NCBI RefSeq assembly: GCF_009906955.1
Contig: NZ_CP047656.1
Location: 434,001 to 498,000 of the forward strand
DNA: 64,000 bases
Source: Paraglaciecola mesophila
GTDB taxonomy: Bacteria; Pseudomonadota; Gammaproteobacteria; Enterobacterales; Alteromonadaceae
Reading direction: 5' to 3'
The notes under the pieces are model-generated. The model had not been told where the DNA came from and did not search any database. It saw only the letters and a list, made by a program, of their open reading frames with translations. Of the stretch, positions 29,779 through 38,786 are shown piece by piece. The position numbers and the translations under genes are program-made. Every line of letters starts with the position of its first letter. Positions within the stretch are counted from its first letter, which is position 1.

Positions 29779-30921
29779 ATGGTGCCTCAAAATAGAAAAA
29801 GTGATAAAGCGCTGCTTGGCGCGTTTTCTGCCAGCTCAGGTGCGTCTGCTCGCTCACGGCTTTCTGCTAGCTCACGGCTTTCTGCTCGCTCACGGCTGTC
29901 AACACATCGTTTAGAACAGTTATTAGCGAAAACACGGTATCAGCCAGAGACAATCGCGATCTTTAAAGCGCCTTTATTGGCAAGCATGAATGATATTATC
30001 GATGAGGTGTATCGAGAGTATCCGCAAATGGTTGGCGTAAACCTGCATACGGATGAATATAATCTTTCAACCGATTTACGCGATTTACTGAGGCAGTATA
30101 TTGAAGGCCTTTTTGTTACCGCACGTTATGATCACGCCTATATCACTGAGCGCGTTGAATTAATCGTTCAGTATAAAAACATCGGCGTCCCCCCATTAGA
30201 TTTCATTCAGATTATTAATACCTTAAGTGGGTTACTCTCTAGTTTGGCTCAGCAGCGCTGTGCGCTTGGTTCTGCCCAAGCCACTTTTTGTCATTTCATA
30301 AGGCAGCTACTTCAGTTTGATATTGAGCTATGCGTTGATACCAATCTAACGCATCTATACGCTGAGGTTGACATGCTAAGACAGCAAAACGAGAGTTTGT
30401 CCCGTGATATTGAGGCGAGAATAGCGAAACGTACAAAAGACTTAATGGATCAGGTACGTTTGGATCCATTAACGAAAATCTATAACATCAGTGCAATGCA
30501 AGAAATGCTCGACAAAGAATTAGCATTAGCGAAGCGACGCAAAACGAAAGTCTCTTTAGTTTACTTCGATGTTGACCATTTTAAAAAAATCAATGATACG
30601 GAAGGACACATCAAAGGCGACGAAGTGCTTAAAGAAATCGGCCAAACGTTGCGCCAGTGCGTTAGGCAAACCGATATTGCTTGTCGCTACGGTGGTGATG
30701 AATTCTGTTTGGTATTATTAGAATGTAACGCGCAAGAAGCACAGAGGGTGTGCGAGAAGTTGATTGATACCTTTCGCGGACGCTACCCGACTTATTCTTT
30801 TAGTATGGGGATTGCAGAAACCGGCGCTTCTGAATTTGTTAGCGTGAAACAACTGATACATTTAGCAGATCAAAAAATGTATTTAGCAAAAAAAGAAGCA
30901 GGGTTTACCATCGTTATTTAA
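29779..30921 (+). CDS. Diguanylate cyclase with N-terminal globin-like sensor
   Basis: This 380-residue protein makes c-di-GMP. Residues 17-40 are a Ser/Arg-rich hexapeptide repeat. Residues about 45-180 resemble the protoglobin/globin-coupled sensor fold: the stretch from DLLRQYIEGLFV to ERVELIVQYKNIGVPPLDFI matches the E-F-G helix region of HemAT/DosC-type globins. The proximal heme His position aligns with Tyr132. A short coiled coil (about 205-235) leads to the GGDEF domain with an intact active site G305-G-D-E-F309 and an inhibitory I-site R296-Q-T-D299. There are no membrane segments. Cyclase activity is well supported; the globin assignment is an inference from pattern. Confidence 0.85.
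   Translation: MVPQNRKSDKALLGAFSASSGASARSRLSASSRLSARSRLSTHRLEQLLAKTRYQPETIAIFKAPLLASMNDIIDEVYREYPQMVGVNLHTDEYNLSTDLRDLLRQYIEGLFVTARYDHAYITERVELIVQYKNIGVPPLDFIQIINTLSGLLSSLAQQRCALGSAQATFCHFIRQLLQFDIELCVDTNLTHLYAEVDMLRQQNESLSRDIEARIAKRTKDLMDQVRLDPLTKIYNISAMQEMLDKELALAKRRKTKVSLVYFDVDHFKKINDTEGHIKGDEVLKEIGQTLRQCVRQTDIACRYGGDEFCLVLLECNAQEAQRVCEKLIDTFRGRYPTYSFSMGIAETGASEFVSVKQLIHLADQKMYLAKKEAGFTIVI
29827..29898 (+). repeat. In-frame 18-bp tandem repeat in the cyclase gene
   Basis: Four contiguous 18-bp units start at 29827 (degenerate), 29845, 29863 and 29881. The last three are nearly identical, differing at one base per unit. They encode the hexapeptides SASSGA, SARSRL, SASSRL and SARSRL, a variable-number repeat in the N-terminal tail. 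Confidence 0.9.
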
Positions 30922-30944
30922 TGGAATTGGTATAAAGGGTGAAC

Positions 30945-30971
30945 ACACCCTAAATAGGGTTGTCATTTTTT
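30945..30971 (+). terminator. Probable terminator after the diguanylate cyclase gene
   Basis: A 7-bp stem with one bulged T (ACACCCT/AGGGTTGT) and an AAAT loop is followed by CA and six T, 24 bp after the stop codon. Confidence 0.65.
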
Positions 30972-30992
30972 GGTGAATCTTTTTGTTAAACC

Positions 30993-31024
30993 CACAATGT
31001 GCGTTTGAGTAAACGCACCTTGTG
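30993..31024. other. Long stem-loop without T-run
   Basis: A 13-bp stem with a single T-C mismatch (CACAA-GTGCGTTT/AAACGCAC-TTGTG) and a GAGT tetraloop sits just downstream of the cyclase terminator and 335 bp upstream of the MFS gene. Its role is unknown. Confidence 0.7.
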
Positions 31025-31144
31025 ATCTCTTACCCATCTCCACAATAGCTCCCTTTTCTTATTAAAAGTGGGGTTTGGTTGTGGGAAGTCATTACAATTT
31101 CTTAACTCATTTCTACGAACTCGCTTATATAGCCTGTTATCGCC

Positions 31145-31160
31145 TTGAATACGTATGCAA
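31145..31160. promoter_or_regulatory. LacI-type operator candidate upstream of MFS/GH13 genes
   Basis: The 16-mer TTGAATACGTATGCAA is a palindrome with one mismatched pair and a central CG, the usual architecture of LacI/GalR-family operators. It lies four bases upstream of a candidate -35 element and 200 bp before the transporter start codon. The LacI regulator gene sits at the other end of this locus. Confidence 0.6.
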
Positions 31161-31164
31161 AAAC

Positions 31165-31192
31165 TTGTTTAGATTATGTTACAAAGGATAAT
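31165..31192 (+). promoter_or_regulatory. Candidate sigma70 promoter for the MFS-GH13 operon
   Basis: The -35 TTGTTT (31165-31170) and -10 GATAAT (31187-31192) are separated by 16 bp, immediately downstream of the palindromic operator candidate. The match to consensus is moderate. Confidence 0.4.
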
Positions 31193-31359
31193 CTTCATGC
31201 TGTCAAACAGCCGTCACCCTTAAACTAGTTTCATAGAAAACGTCTAGTAACATATGGATGGGACATAACATAAAAAAATGTAATGGGTAGACTCGAGTTG
31301 TCCATCTGTATTCGCCTGTTTTTTACAACCTAACAACATGTATAAGAAGAGAAGGTTTC

Positions 31360-32868
31360 ATGCAGCAAACAAAACCACAATTAAGCTTTTGGCAAATTTG
31401 GAATATGTGCTTTGGCTTTTTAGGTATTCAATTCGGTTTTGCTTTGCAAAATTCAAACGTCAGCCGAATTTTTGAATCTCTAGGAGCAGACTACAGTAAC
31501 CTCGCTGTGCTCTGGGTTGCCGCCCCCATTACCGGTCTTGTCGTGCAACCCATTATTGGCTATTTGAGCGATAATACTTGGAACCGTTTAGGCAGAAGGC
31601 GACCGTATTTTTTATGGGGAGCCATAGCGGCAAGTGGCGCGCTATTTATTATGCCCAATTCACCTACTTTGTGGTTCGCTGCGGGTATGCTGTGGATTAT
31701 GGATGCCTCTATCAACGTGTCAATGGAGCCTTTTCGCGCATTCGTGGGTGACATGCTCCCGCCTAAGCAGCGCGCCAGTGGTTATGCTATGCAAACCTTT
31801 TTCATTGGTATAGGCGCCGTCGTTGCCTCTGCGCTACCTTGGATGATGACCAATTGGTTTGATATCTCGAATATTGCGGAACCGGGCTCAATTGCGGATT
31901 CTGTTAAATTTTCATTTTATGCTGGGGGCAGTATTTTTCTGTTGGCAGTGTTGTGGACGGTTGTCTCAACGAAGGAGTATTCCCCCGAGCAGCTGGCGGC
32001 GTTTGACGCTGCACAGGCGCAAATCGAGCAGAAAAAAGACACAAACATGACGACTCGCACACAGAAGCAATATACTCGTGGAGGTAGCGTATTCAGTGTC
32101 GTAGGCCTGATTTTGCTCGCCGTTATTTATACCAATATTGATGCTCTTGATAAAAATTTATATATCTTAGCTGGGGGCTTGATAGCCTTTGGTTTGTGTC
32201 AGTTTGTCGCTGCGTATATGGTTCGCCAGCAGTATACCCAAAATGGGTTTGCGCAAGTGATGGGGGATCTGTTTTCTATGCCTCAGGCCATGCGCCAACT
32301 TGCAGTCGTGCAATTTTTCTCTTGGTTTCCACTGTTTGCGATGTGGATTTACACCAACTCTGCTGTTACTTCACATCATTTTGGTAGTCGTGACACAAGC
32401 TCAATTGCCTATAACGAAGGTGCTGACTGGGTATCTATTCTAATGGCGACCTATAACGGGGTGTCTATTATTGCAGCGATTGTGATCCCAGTGGTGGTAC
32501 GTAAGCTTAATTTACAGTATGCCCATTTAATCAATTTATCATTAGGCGGAATTGGATTTATTTCATTTTGGTTTATTCGTGATCCTGCATGGTTGGTGCT
32601 GGCAATGGTCGGTGTCGGTTTTGCTTGGGCATCCATTCTATCTGTGCCCTATGCCATATTGGCCAATGTACTGCCGAGCAATAAAATGGGGGTATACATG
32701 GGAATATTCAATTTCTTTATCGTTATTCCACAAATATTGGCCGCTAGTATTTTAGGTTTTCTAGTGACGAAAGTGTTTGATAATCAGCCTGTTTTTGCCT
32801 TAGTGATTGGCGGTTGTAGCATGCTCATTGCCGGTGTCATGACGTTACGTGTCAACGTCCCAAAATAG
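31360..32868 (+). CDS. MFS sugar transporter, SLC45/maltodextrin type
   Basis: This 502-residue inner-membrane permease has 12 predicted helices and a long central loop (about 210-245). The segment LGRRRPYFLWGA between helices 2 and 3 and the opening LSFWQIWNMCFGFLGIQFGFALQ are typical of the SLC45/GPH-like sugar permeases found in marine gammaproteobacterial maltose and maltodextrin loci. Uptake of maltose or maltodextrin is inferred from the adjacent GH13 enzyme (21-bp gap) and LacI regulator. The ribosome binding site is AGAGAAGG. Substrate specificity is not proven by sequence. Confidence 0.85.
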   Translation: MQQTKPQLSFWQIWNMCFGFLGIQFGFALQNSNVSRIFESLGADYSNLAVLWVAAPITGLVVQPIIGYLSDNTWNRLGRRRPYFLWGAIAASGALFIMPNSPTLWFAAGMLWIMDASINVSMEPFRAFVGDMLPPKQRASGYAMQTFFIGIGAVVASALPWMMTNWFDISNIAEPGSIADSVKFSFYAGGSIFLLAVLWTVVSTKEYSPEQLAAFDAAQAQIEQKKDTNMTTRTQKQYTRGGSVFSVVGLILLAVIYTNIDALDKNLYILAGGLIAFGLCQFVAAYMVRQQYTQNGFAQVMGDLFSMPQAMRQLAVVQFFSWFPLFAMWIYTNSAVTSHHFGSRDTSSIAYNEGADWVSILMATYNGVSIIAAIVIPVVVRKLNLQYAHLINLSLGGIGFISFWFIRDPAWLVLAMVGVGFAWASILSVPYAILANVLPSNKMGVYMGIFNFFIVIPQILAASILGFLVTKVFDNQPVFALVIGGCSMLIAGVMTLRVNVPK

Positions 32869-32888
32869 CTCATATCGGATTAGATTAA

Positions 32889-34622
32889 ATGATGAAACAA
32901 AAACCGTTAGCCCGCCCGTCACATTCCTGTTTTACGAACGCTGCAATGACTATGGCATTAGCCCTAGCCTTAACTGCATGTACTCATACGAATCACAAAG
33001 CGTCAGTTGATAGTTCAAAGCAAGGCACAGAACAGTACTACGGCACGAATAACCCGTTTGTTAAAGAAGCCGTCTATTTTGTGATGACAGATCGCTTCGT
33101 CGATGGGGATGAGAGTAACAATTACCCTGAACAAGGAGGGAGCCTTCCCAGTTTTGATTTACCGCTTTATGCAGATAATGGTGATACCGCCAATGTGGGC
33201 TATTTAGGTGGCGATCTAAAAGGTGTATTAGATAATGCGCAGTACATCAGCAATATGGGGTTTACAGCGGTTTGGCTAACGCCCATAGTGGAAAACCCTG
33301 ATCAGCAGTTTGCGGGGGGGGAGGCGATAGCGTATGGAGGAGCGTTTAAAGATGGAGGTAAGTCTGCTTATCATGGCTACTGGGCATCTAATTTTTATAA
33401 AATAGATGAGCATTACCCCTCCAAAAATCTAGACTACAAAACATACACCAACAAAATGCGTGAACAATTTGGCATCAAAACCGTGTTTGATGTAGTGGCA
33501 AATCATGGATCACCGTCGTTTAGCATGCCTATAGAGCAAGACACATTCGGGAAGTTGTATGATCAAGCAGGTCAGTTAGTTGCTGACCATCAAAACTTAC
33601 CACCTGAAAAACTTGATCCGCATAATCCCTTACACCAGTTTTATCACAACACACCCGACATCATGCAGCTTTCAAATTTGAATGAAGACAATGCGCAATT
33701 ACGTGACTATCTGATTAACTCGTATCTGTATTGGATAGAGCAGGGCGCAGATGCGTTTCGTATCGACACGATTAAGCATGTTCCTCATCACTTTTGGCAA
33801 GAAATGGCGGCAAGGGTGAGAGCAAAGTACCCAGACTTCTTTATGTTTGCAGAAAGCTTTGACTACAATGCGAACTTTATCGCTCAGCACACCCTTGCGA
33901 AAAACGGTGGGATCAGTGTGTTAGATTTTCCCGGCCAAAAAGCAATTACTAGTGTATTTGAAACACCGGGCAGTGATTACGCCTCTTTATTGACTTATTT
34001 ACACTTAACACATGGGCCTTATGCAAACCCCTATGAGCTAACCACTTTTTACGATAACCATGATATGCCACGCATGAACGCCAGCGATACTGGTTTTATT
34101 GATGCCAACAACTGGTTATTTACCAGCAGAGGGATCCCTGTCGTTTATCAAGGCTCAGAAATAGGATTTATGCGAGGAAAGGCAGAGCACCAAGGAAATC
34201 GGAATTATTTGGGTCAAGAGAATATTGAAATTGCCAAGACTCATCCTATTCAACAGCAGTTATCGGCGATTGCCAATATAAGGAAGAATCTGCCAGCATT
34301 GCAAAATGGCTTACAAGTCAATTTAGCATTTAAAGGCGATCATGCAGCGTTTTATCGTGTTATTCAAAAAGGCGACATTGCCCAAACCGCATTAGTGTTA
34401 CTGAACAAAAGCGACAAGTCCCATCGCTTTGAAATTACCCAATACCTAGATACAGGTACGTGGACCGAAATGCGTTTTAAGCAAAAAACACAAACCATTG
34501 CTACTGGGGATGCATTATTAGCTGAAGTGGCTGGTCACAGTGTACATGTTTGGGTTAAAGAAGGAGCCGTGATTAATGAGTCCCTCAAAAAAGAGTTGTC
34601 TCAATTAATGGCGTTTAAATAA
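32889..34622 (+). CDS. GH13 alpha-amylase-family lipoprotein
   Basis: This 577-residue alpha-glucan hydrolase or transglycosylase begins with a lipoprotein signal (LALALTAC, lipobox Cys31), so it is anchored to a membrane facing the periplasm or the outside. The GH13 catalytic triad is intact: nucleophile Asp293 (DAFRIDTIKH), acid/base Glu322 (FMFAESF) and Asp392 (FYDNHDMPR). The early region with DRFVDGDESNN and TPIVENP is typical of the periplasmic or extracellular amylase and cyclomaltodextrin-acting subfamilies. It is cotranscribed with the upstream MFS transporter and would trim starch-derived glucans for import. The exact bond specificity is unknown. Confidence 0.9.
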   Translation: MMKQKPLARPSHSCFTNAAMTMALALALTACTHTNHKASVDSSKQGTEQYYGTNNPFVKEAVYFVMTDRFVDGDESNNYPEQGGSLPSFDLPLYADNGDTANVGYLGGDLKGVLDNAQYISNMGFTAVWLTPIVENPDQQFAGGEAIAYGGAFKDGGKSAYHGYWASNFYKIDEHYPSKNLDYKTYTNKMREQFGIKTVFDVVANHGSPSFSMPIEQDTFGKLYDQAGQLVADHQNLPPEKLDPHNPLHQFYHNTPDIMQLSNLNEDNAQLRDYLINSYLYWIEQGADAFRIDTIKHVPHHFWQEMAARVRAKYPDFFMFAESFDYNANFIAQHTLAKNGGISVLDFPGQKAITSVFETPGSDYASLLTYLHLTHGPYANPYELTTFYDNHDMPRMNASDTGFIDANNWLFTSRGIPVVYQGSEIGFMRGKAEHQGNRNYLGQENIEIAKTHPIQQQLSAIANIRKNLPALQNGLQVNLAFKGDHAAFYRVIQKGDIAQTALVLLNKSDKSHRFEITQYLDTGTWTEMRFKQKTQTIATGDALLAEVAGHSVHVWVKEGAVINESLKKELSQLMAFK

Positions 34623-34631
34623 GTGATAACT

Positions 34632-34670
34632 CAGCGGTGCAAGTACGTTATTGAGTACTATGCTCCGCTG
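34632..34670. other. Imperfect hairpin at convergent gene ends
   Basis: Two nested stems (CAGCGG/CCGCTG outside, AGTAC/GTACT inside) span the junction of the GH13 and LacI genes and overlap the last codons of the latter. There is no T-run; it may act as a weak bidirectional terminator. Confidence 0.4.
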
Positions 34671-35677
34671 GATTGACGAATAACAAGATCAACATGCATT
34701 AAGTAATGCTCCACTTCTTCTCCCGCGATTAGCCTTAATAAACTGTCTACTAAAATCTCACCGGCTAAGATAGTGTCCTGTTTGACCGTGGTTAAGCTTG
34801 GTGTAGCGAAACTTGCTACCGGGACATTGTCGAAGCCAACGACAGCAATTTGTTGCGGAATCGATATATTGCTATCGCGTAATGCCCGAAGCACACCTAT
34901 AGCTATTAGGTCACTAGCACACACGATGGCATCTATATCGGGATGACGTTTTAGCAGTGATAAAGTCGCGCTGTAGCCAGAATCTTCAGTTGATATTGCG
35001 TCTTGCTGGACGGCACATTGGGCTACATCGGCAAGTGTCAACGCTTTATAATAGCCTTGGTAGCGGGCAAAAAACTCAGGTGCACGGGAATCTGCGCCAC
35101 CAATAAAGGCAAATTGTTTTCTACCAAGATCAAGTAGGTGCTGGGTGACGTCAAATCCCCCTTGGAAATTATCACAACCAATTGAAACCCCCGGATGTTC
35201 ATCATCAAGGGCACCCCAGCGCACGAAATGCGTGTTTTGTGCCTCAAGCTGGGTCAGCTTAGTACAGTATTCTGTGTAATCACCATATCCTAATAGAATA
35301 ATGCCATCGGCTTTATTTGAATCTTCATATTCAGCATGCCAATCATCGCTTAAATTTTGAAAAGAAATCAGTAAATCGTATCCAGCATTTGCCGATGCGC
35401 GTGTGATACTGCCAAGCATGGATAGAAAGAAAGGGTTGATTAATGAATTGTCAGACGTTGGGTCTTCGAACAACAAAAGCGCTAAGGTTTTACTGTGCTG
35501 ACGCCTTAGGTTACTGGCGTTTTTGTCAACTTTATAATTAAGTTCACGGGCTATTGCTTGTACTTTTTCACGGGTTTCTTTATTCACTAAAGGACTATTT
35601 CGAAGTGCACGTGACACCGTAGACTGCGATACACCAGCGTGATGGGCGATATCAAACGATGTAGCTTTCTCTTTCAT
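34658..35677 (-). CDS. LacI-family transcriptional regulator (MalR-like)
   Basis: This 339-residue repressor has an N-terminal LacI helix-turn-helix (about residues 6-26, SFDIAHHAGVSQSTVSRALR), a hinge helix region (ASNLRR) and a periplasmic-binding-protein-like sensor domain (about 62-335, ending near VPVASFATPSLTTVKQD). It is convergent with the transporter-GH13 unit and is the natural candidate to control it through the palindrome at 31145. A similar palindrome upstream of glgP would extend its reach to glucan phosphorolysis. The effector, probably maltose, maltodextrin or a derivative, is inferred from context. Confidence 0.9.
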   Translation of the reverse strand: MKEKATSFDIAHHAGVSQSTVSRALRNSPLVNKETREKVQAIARELNYKVDKNASNLRRQHSKTLALLLFEDPTSDNSLINPFFLSMLGSITRASANAGYDLLISFQNLSDDWHAEYEDSNKADGIILLGYGDYTEYCTKLTQLEAQNTHFVRWGALDDEHPGVSIGCDNFQGGFDVTQHLLDLGRKQFAFIGGADSRAPEFFARYQGYYKALTLADVAQCAVQQDAISTEDSGYSATLSLLKRHPDIDAIVCASDLIAIGVLRALRDSNISIPQQIAVVGFDNVPVASFATPSLTTVKQDTILAGEILVDSLLRLIAGEEVEHYLMHVDLVIRQSSGA

Positions 35678-35915
35678 TATTAGAAACCTTATTCAACAAA
35701 CACAGAACAATAGATCATTTATAAATAGGAGTTATACACTAGCCTGCTTTTTAAATCCCTAACAAAATACAAACCCGCAGGGTTTTTGCACGTTTATTAT
35801 ACTAAATGTTAAGTCGCTGATTTCGCTTATTTAAAGTGTCAGTATTATGGCCTATTTAAATGCATCATATTCACTCACCTGCTAATAAAAGGGCTTTTCG
35901 GGCGTAGAATACTGG

Positions 35916-35921
35916 TATAAT
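35916..35921 (+). promoter_or_regulatory. Extended -10 promoter for glnS
   Basis: TGG precedes a perfect TATAAT, giving an extended -10 element 41 bp before the glnS ATG. No strong -35 is present, which is usual for extended -10 promoters. Confidence 0.6.
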
Positions 35922-35962
35922 ATCCGCTGTTTTCCATGTACTAGCGTTAGGGGTAATTATTA

Positions 35963-37639
35963 ATGGCCGAGACCGAAAGTCGTCCGACCAATTTCATTCG
36001 TCAAATCATCGATAAAGATCTGCAGTCGGGTTTGCATACACAAGTGCACACGCGTTTTCCGCCAGAGCCAAACGGTTATTTACATATAGGTCATGCAAAA
36101 TCGATTTGTTTAAATTTCGGTATCGCTCAGGATTACCAAGGGCAATGCAACTTACGTTTTGATGATACTAACCCTGACAAAGAAGATATTGATTACGTTA
36201 ATGCGATCAAGAACGATGTCACTTGGCTTGGTTTTGAGTGGCAAGGAGAGGCACGTTACTCTTCAAACTACTTTGATCAATTGCACGCTTATGCGCTGGA
36301 ATTGATTGAAAAAGGATTAGCGTACGTCGATTTCTCGAATCAAGAACAAGTACGTGAAATGCGCGGTACCCTAACAAAGCCAGGTACCAACAGCCCATAT
36401 CGCGACACCTCAATAGAAGAAAATCTTGCGCAATTTGCTAAGATGAGAAATGGCGAATACAAAGAAGGCCAGTGCCTACTGCGCGCTAAAATTGATATGT
36501 CGTCGCCGTTCATGTGTATGCGCGACCCAGCGTTATACCGAGTAAAATTCGCCCATCACCATCAAACAGGTGATAAGTGGTGTATTTATCCCATGTACGA
36601 TTTTACCCATTGTATCTCTGATGCAATAGAGGGGATCACGCACTCTTTATGTACTTTGGAGTTTCAGGATAATCGTCGTTTATATGATTGGGTGTTGGAA
36701 AATATCACTATTGATGTTGTGCCACGTCAGTACGAGTTTTCTCGTTTGAATCTTGAGTATACCGTTCTGAGCAAACGTAAACTGATTCAGTTAGTAGAAG
36801 AGCAGTATGTGAGTGGCTGGGACGACCCCCGTATGCCAACGATAGCGGGATTGCGCAGAAGAGGCTTTACCGCAGCCTCAATCCGTGAGTTTTGTAAACG
36901 CATCGGCGTAACCAAAATGGATAACATGGTTGAAATGGGTATGTTAGAAGCACCACTGCGGGATGAGTTAAATGAAAATGCTCCTCGTGCTATGGCGGTG
37001 CTTGAGCCCGTTAAAATCGTAATAGATAACTATCCCCAAGATGGTGTCGAATTATTGGATGCACCTAATCATCCAAATCGACCTGCAATGGGCAGTCGCC
37101 AAGTTCCTTTTACCAAAGAGATATACATTGAGGCTGAAGACTTTAGAGAAGAAGCCAATAAGAAGTTTAAGCGTTTGGTCTTAGGCAAAGAAGTACGTTT
37201 ACGAAATGCTTATGTGATCAAAGCGCAGCGCGTTGAAAAAGACGAGCAGGGCAATGTAACCACCATATTTTGTGAATATGACGCTGATACTTTAGGTAAA
37301 GATCCAGCTGATGGTCGCAAGATAAAAGGCGTTATCCACTGGGTTTCAGCGGAGCATGCTGTTGCGGCTGAAATCCGTTTATATGACAGTTTGTTCTCTG
37401 TGCCTAACCCAGCGGCTGAAGAAGATTTTGCGGCCTGTATTAATACCAATTCGTTAACCGTAAAGAACGGCTGGGTTGAACCTAGTCTGACCAAGGTTGA
37501 TTTCGATTCGTCAGAGATACTCGCCTACCAGTTTGAACGTACCGGGTATTTTTGTTTCGACAAAGATAGCAGCAAAGATAAGTTAATCTTTAACCGCACA
37601 GTGGGTTTGCGTGACACTTGGGCAAAGATTGGCGATTAA
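35963..37639 (+). CDS. glnS: Glutaminyl-tRNA synthetase
   Basis: GlnS charges tRNA-Gln with glutamine. The 558 residues are full length for the bacterial class Ic enzyme. The HIGH motif appears as [10 protein letters not shown] and the KMSKS equivalent as VLSKRK; the N-terminal [11 protein letters not shown] and the C-terminal anticodon-binding beta-barrels are present. The start follows a GGGG-type ribosome binding site and an extended -10 promoter. It is monocistronic and closed by a strong terminator shared with yciK. Confidence 0.99.
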   Translation: MAETESRPTNFIRQIIDKDLQSGLHTQVHTRFPPEPNGYLHIGHAKSICLNFGIAQDYQGQCNLRFDDTNPDKEDIDYVNAIKNDVTWLGFEWQGEARYSSNYFDQLHAYALELIEKGLAYVDFSNQEQVREMRGTLTKPGTNSPYRDTSIEENLAQFAKMRNGEYKEGQCLLRAKIDMSSPFMCMRDPALYRVKFAHHHQTGDKWCIYPMYDFTHCISDAIEGITHSLCTLEFQDNRRLYDWVLENITIDVVPRQYEFSRLNLEYTVLSKRKLIQLVEEQYVSGWDDPRMPTIAGLRRRGFTAASIREFCKRIGVTKMDNMVEMGMLEAPLRDELNENAPRAMAVLEPVKIVIDNYPQDGVELLDAPNHPNRPAMGSRQVPFTKEIYIEAEDFREEANKKFKRLVLGKEVRLRNAYVIKAQRVEKDEQGNVTTIFCEYDADTLGKDPADGRKIKGVIHWVSAEHAVAAEIRLYDSLFSVPNPAAEEDFAACINTNSLTVKNGWVEPSLTKVDFDSSEILAYQFERTGYFCFDKDSSKDKLIFNRTVGLRDTWAKIGD

Positions 37640-37685
37640 TACCTATTCACCTGCGTATGTCACATTAGCAAAATAGCCTTAACGA

Positions 37686-37724
37686 AAAAGCCCCTGTTAT
37701 CTTTTATATGACAGGGGCTTTTTT
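37686..37724. terminator. Bidirectional terminator between glnS and yciK
   Basis: A 9-bp perfect stem (AGCCCCTGT/ACAGGGGCT) is flanked by A-run on the left and T-run on the right, so it can end transcription from both strands, between convergent glnS and yciK. Confidence 0.9.
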
Positions 37725-37783
37725 ATATCACCTTGAGACGGTGTCACAAGTGCTAAGTGACGATAATTATCTGTTTTGAAAAA

Positions 37784-38527
37784 TTACTTTGGTTGTGCGT
37801 GAAATGTTTTGCCAGACTCATGCTTGCTTGCATCACTCATTAAATATAAATAAAGCGGCATGATCTCTTCTGGGGTTTTTAACTTGCTTGCATCTTCTGC
37901 CGGATAAGCTTGTGCCCGCATGTTGGTGCGTGTTCCGCCTGGGTTAATACAATTTGCTCGAACTGAGGTATTTTCGTTTTCATCCGCGATGACTTCCATC
38001 ATGCCTTGGGTGGCGAACTTCGAAATCGAATAACTTCCCCAATATGCGCGACCTTTTAAGCCTACACTTGACGTAGTGAAAACAAGCGATGCGTTTTTCG
38101 ATTTTTTCATTACCGGTAACAGTGCTTGAGTCATAAAGAACTGACTGTTTACATTGACTTGCATTACGTTATTCCAATCATCTTCATTGATTTGCTGGAA
38201 AGGTTCAAGATGACCTAGAAGGCTTGCGTTGTGTAATACGCCATCTAAGCTAGCGAACTGGTTATCAATCGTGTTGGCCATGTCGCGATAGTGCTGCGGG
38301 GTAGCACCTTGCAAATCCAACGGAATAATAGCTGGCTCTGGACCACCGTTTGCGACAATCTCGTCATAAACGGCTTCCAATTTACTGACTGTTCTACCAA
38401 GTAAAATGACGGTTGCACCATACTTAGCAAATTGTAGGGCTGCTTCTTTCCCTATGCCGTCGCCTGCACCAGTAACAAGTATGGTTTTCGACGTTAAAAG
38501 CCCACTGGTTGGTTGAAAATCAAACAT
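37784..38527 (-). CDS. yciK: Short-chain dehydrogenase YciK
   Basis: This 247-residue classical SDR has the Rossmann TGAGDGIGKEAA coenzyme loop at about residues 20-31, a structural NAS in LHNASLLG, the catalytic Ser in TTSSVG, and the catalytic Tyr/Lys pair in YWGSYSISKFA. The overall sequence follows E. coli YciK, including YLMSDASKHESGKTFHAQP at the C-terminus. The substrate is not established; annotation as an oxoacyl reductase is by family only. It is monocistronic and convergent with glnS. Confidence 0.92.
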   Translation of the reverse strand: MFDFQPTSGLLTSKTILVTGAGDGIGKEAALQFAKYGATVILLGRTVSKLEAVYDEIVANGGPEPAIIPLDLQGATPQHYRDMANTIDNQFASLDGVLHNASLLGHLEPFQQINEDDWNNVMQVNVNSQFFMTQALLPVMKKSKNASLVFTTSSVGLKGRAYWGSYSISKFATQGMMEVIADENENTSVRANCINPGGTRTNMRAQAYPAEDASKLKTPEEIMPLYLYLMSDASKHESGKTFHAQPK

Positions 38528-38786
38528 ATATTTCTAATTCAAGTAAATTTTGCTGATTTTATCATTTAGATGTGAAAATATCCTACCGAAATAGTCGTGG
38601 AAGACTGGATTGTTTTACGTTACATGTTGTTAACAAACCTTTGCAAATCAATATCAAACTAAATAAGATGGTTCAGGAAGTAACTGGTCTAACGTGTTAT
38701 TTATATCGATGATAAATGTGCATAGGTCGAATTGATTCCAAGAACATGCAAAGCCAATTGAAATAATAAAGAGGTAGGGAAATACA

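Larger units (their letters stand above)
31025..31359. other. Long regulatory leader upstream of the transporter gene
   Basis: This non-coding 335-bp region follows the stem-loop. It contains the palindrome at 31145-31160 and a candidate promoter at 31165-31192. The remaining bases up to the AGAAGAGAAGG ribosome binding site show no ORF. The untranslated leader would be about 160 nt if the candidate promoter is used. Confidence 0.5.

Noticed and set aside
30945..31024. Possible attenuator or riboswitch for the transporter operon
   Set aside because: The hairpins lie more than 300 bp upstream and before the candidate promoter; no alternative pairing or leader peptide was evident.
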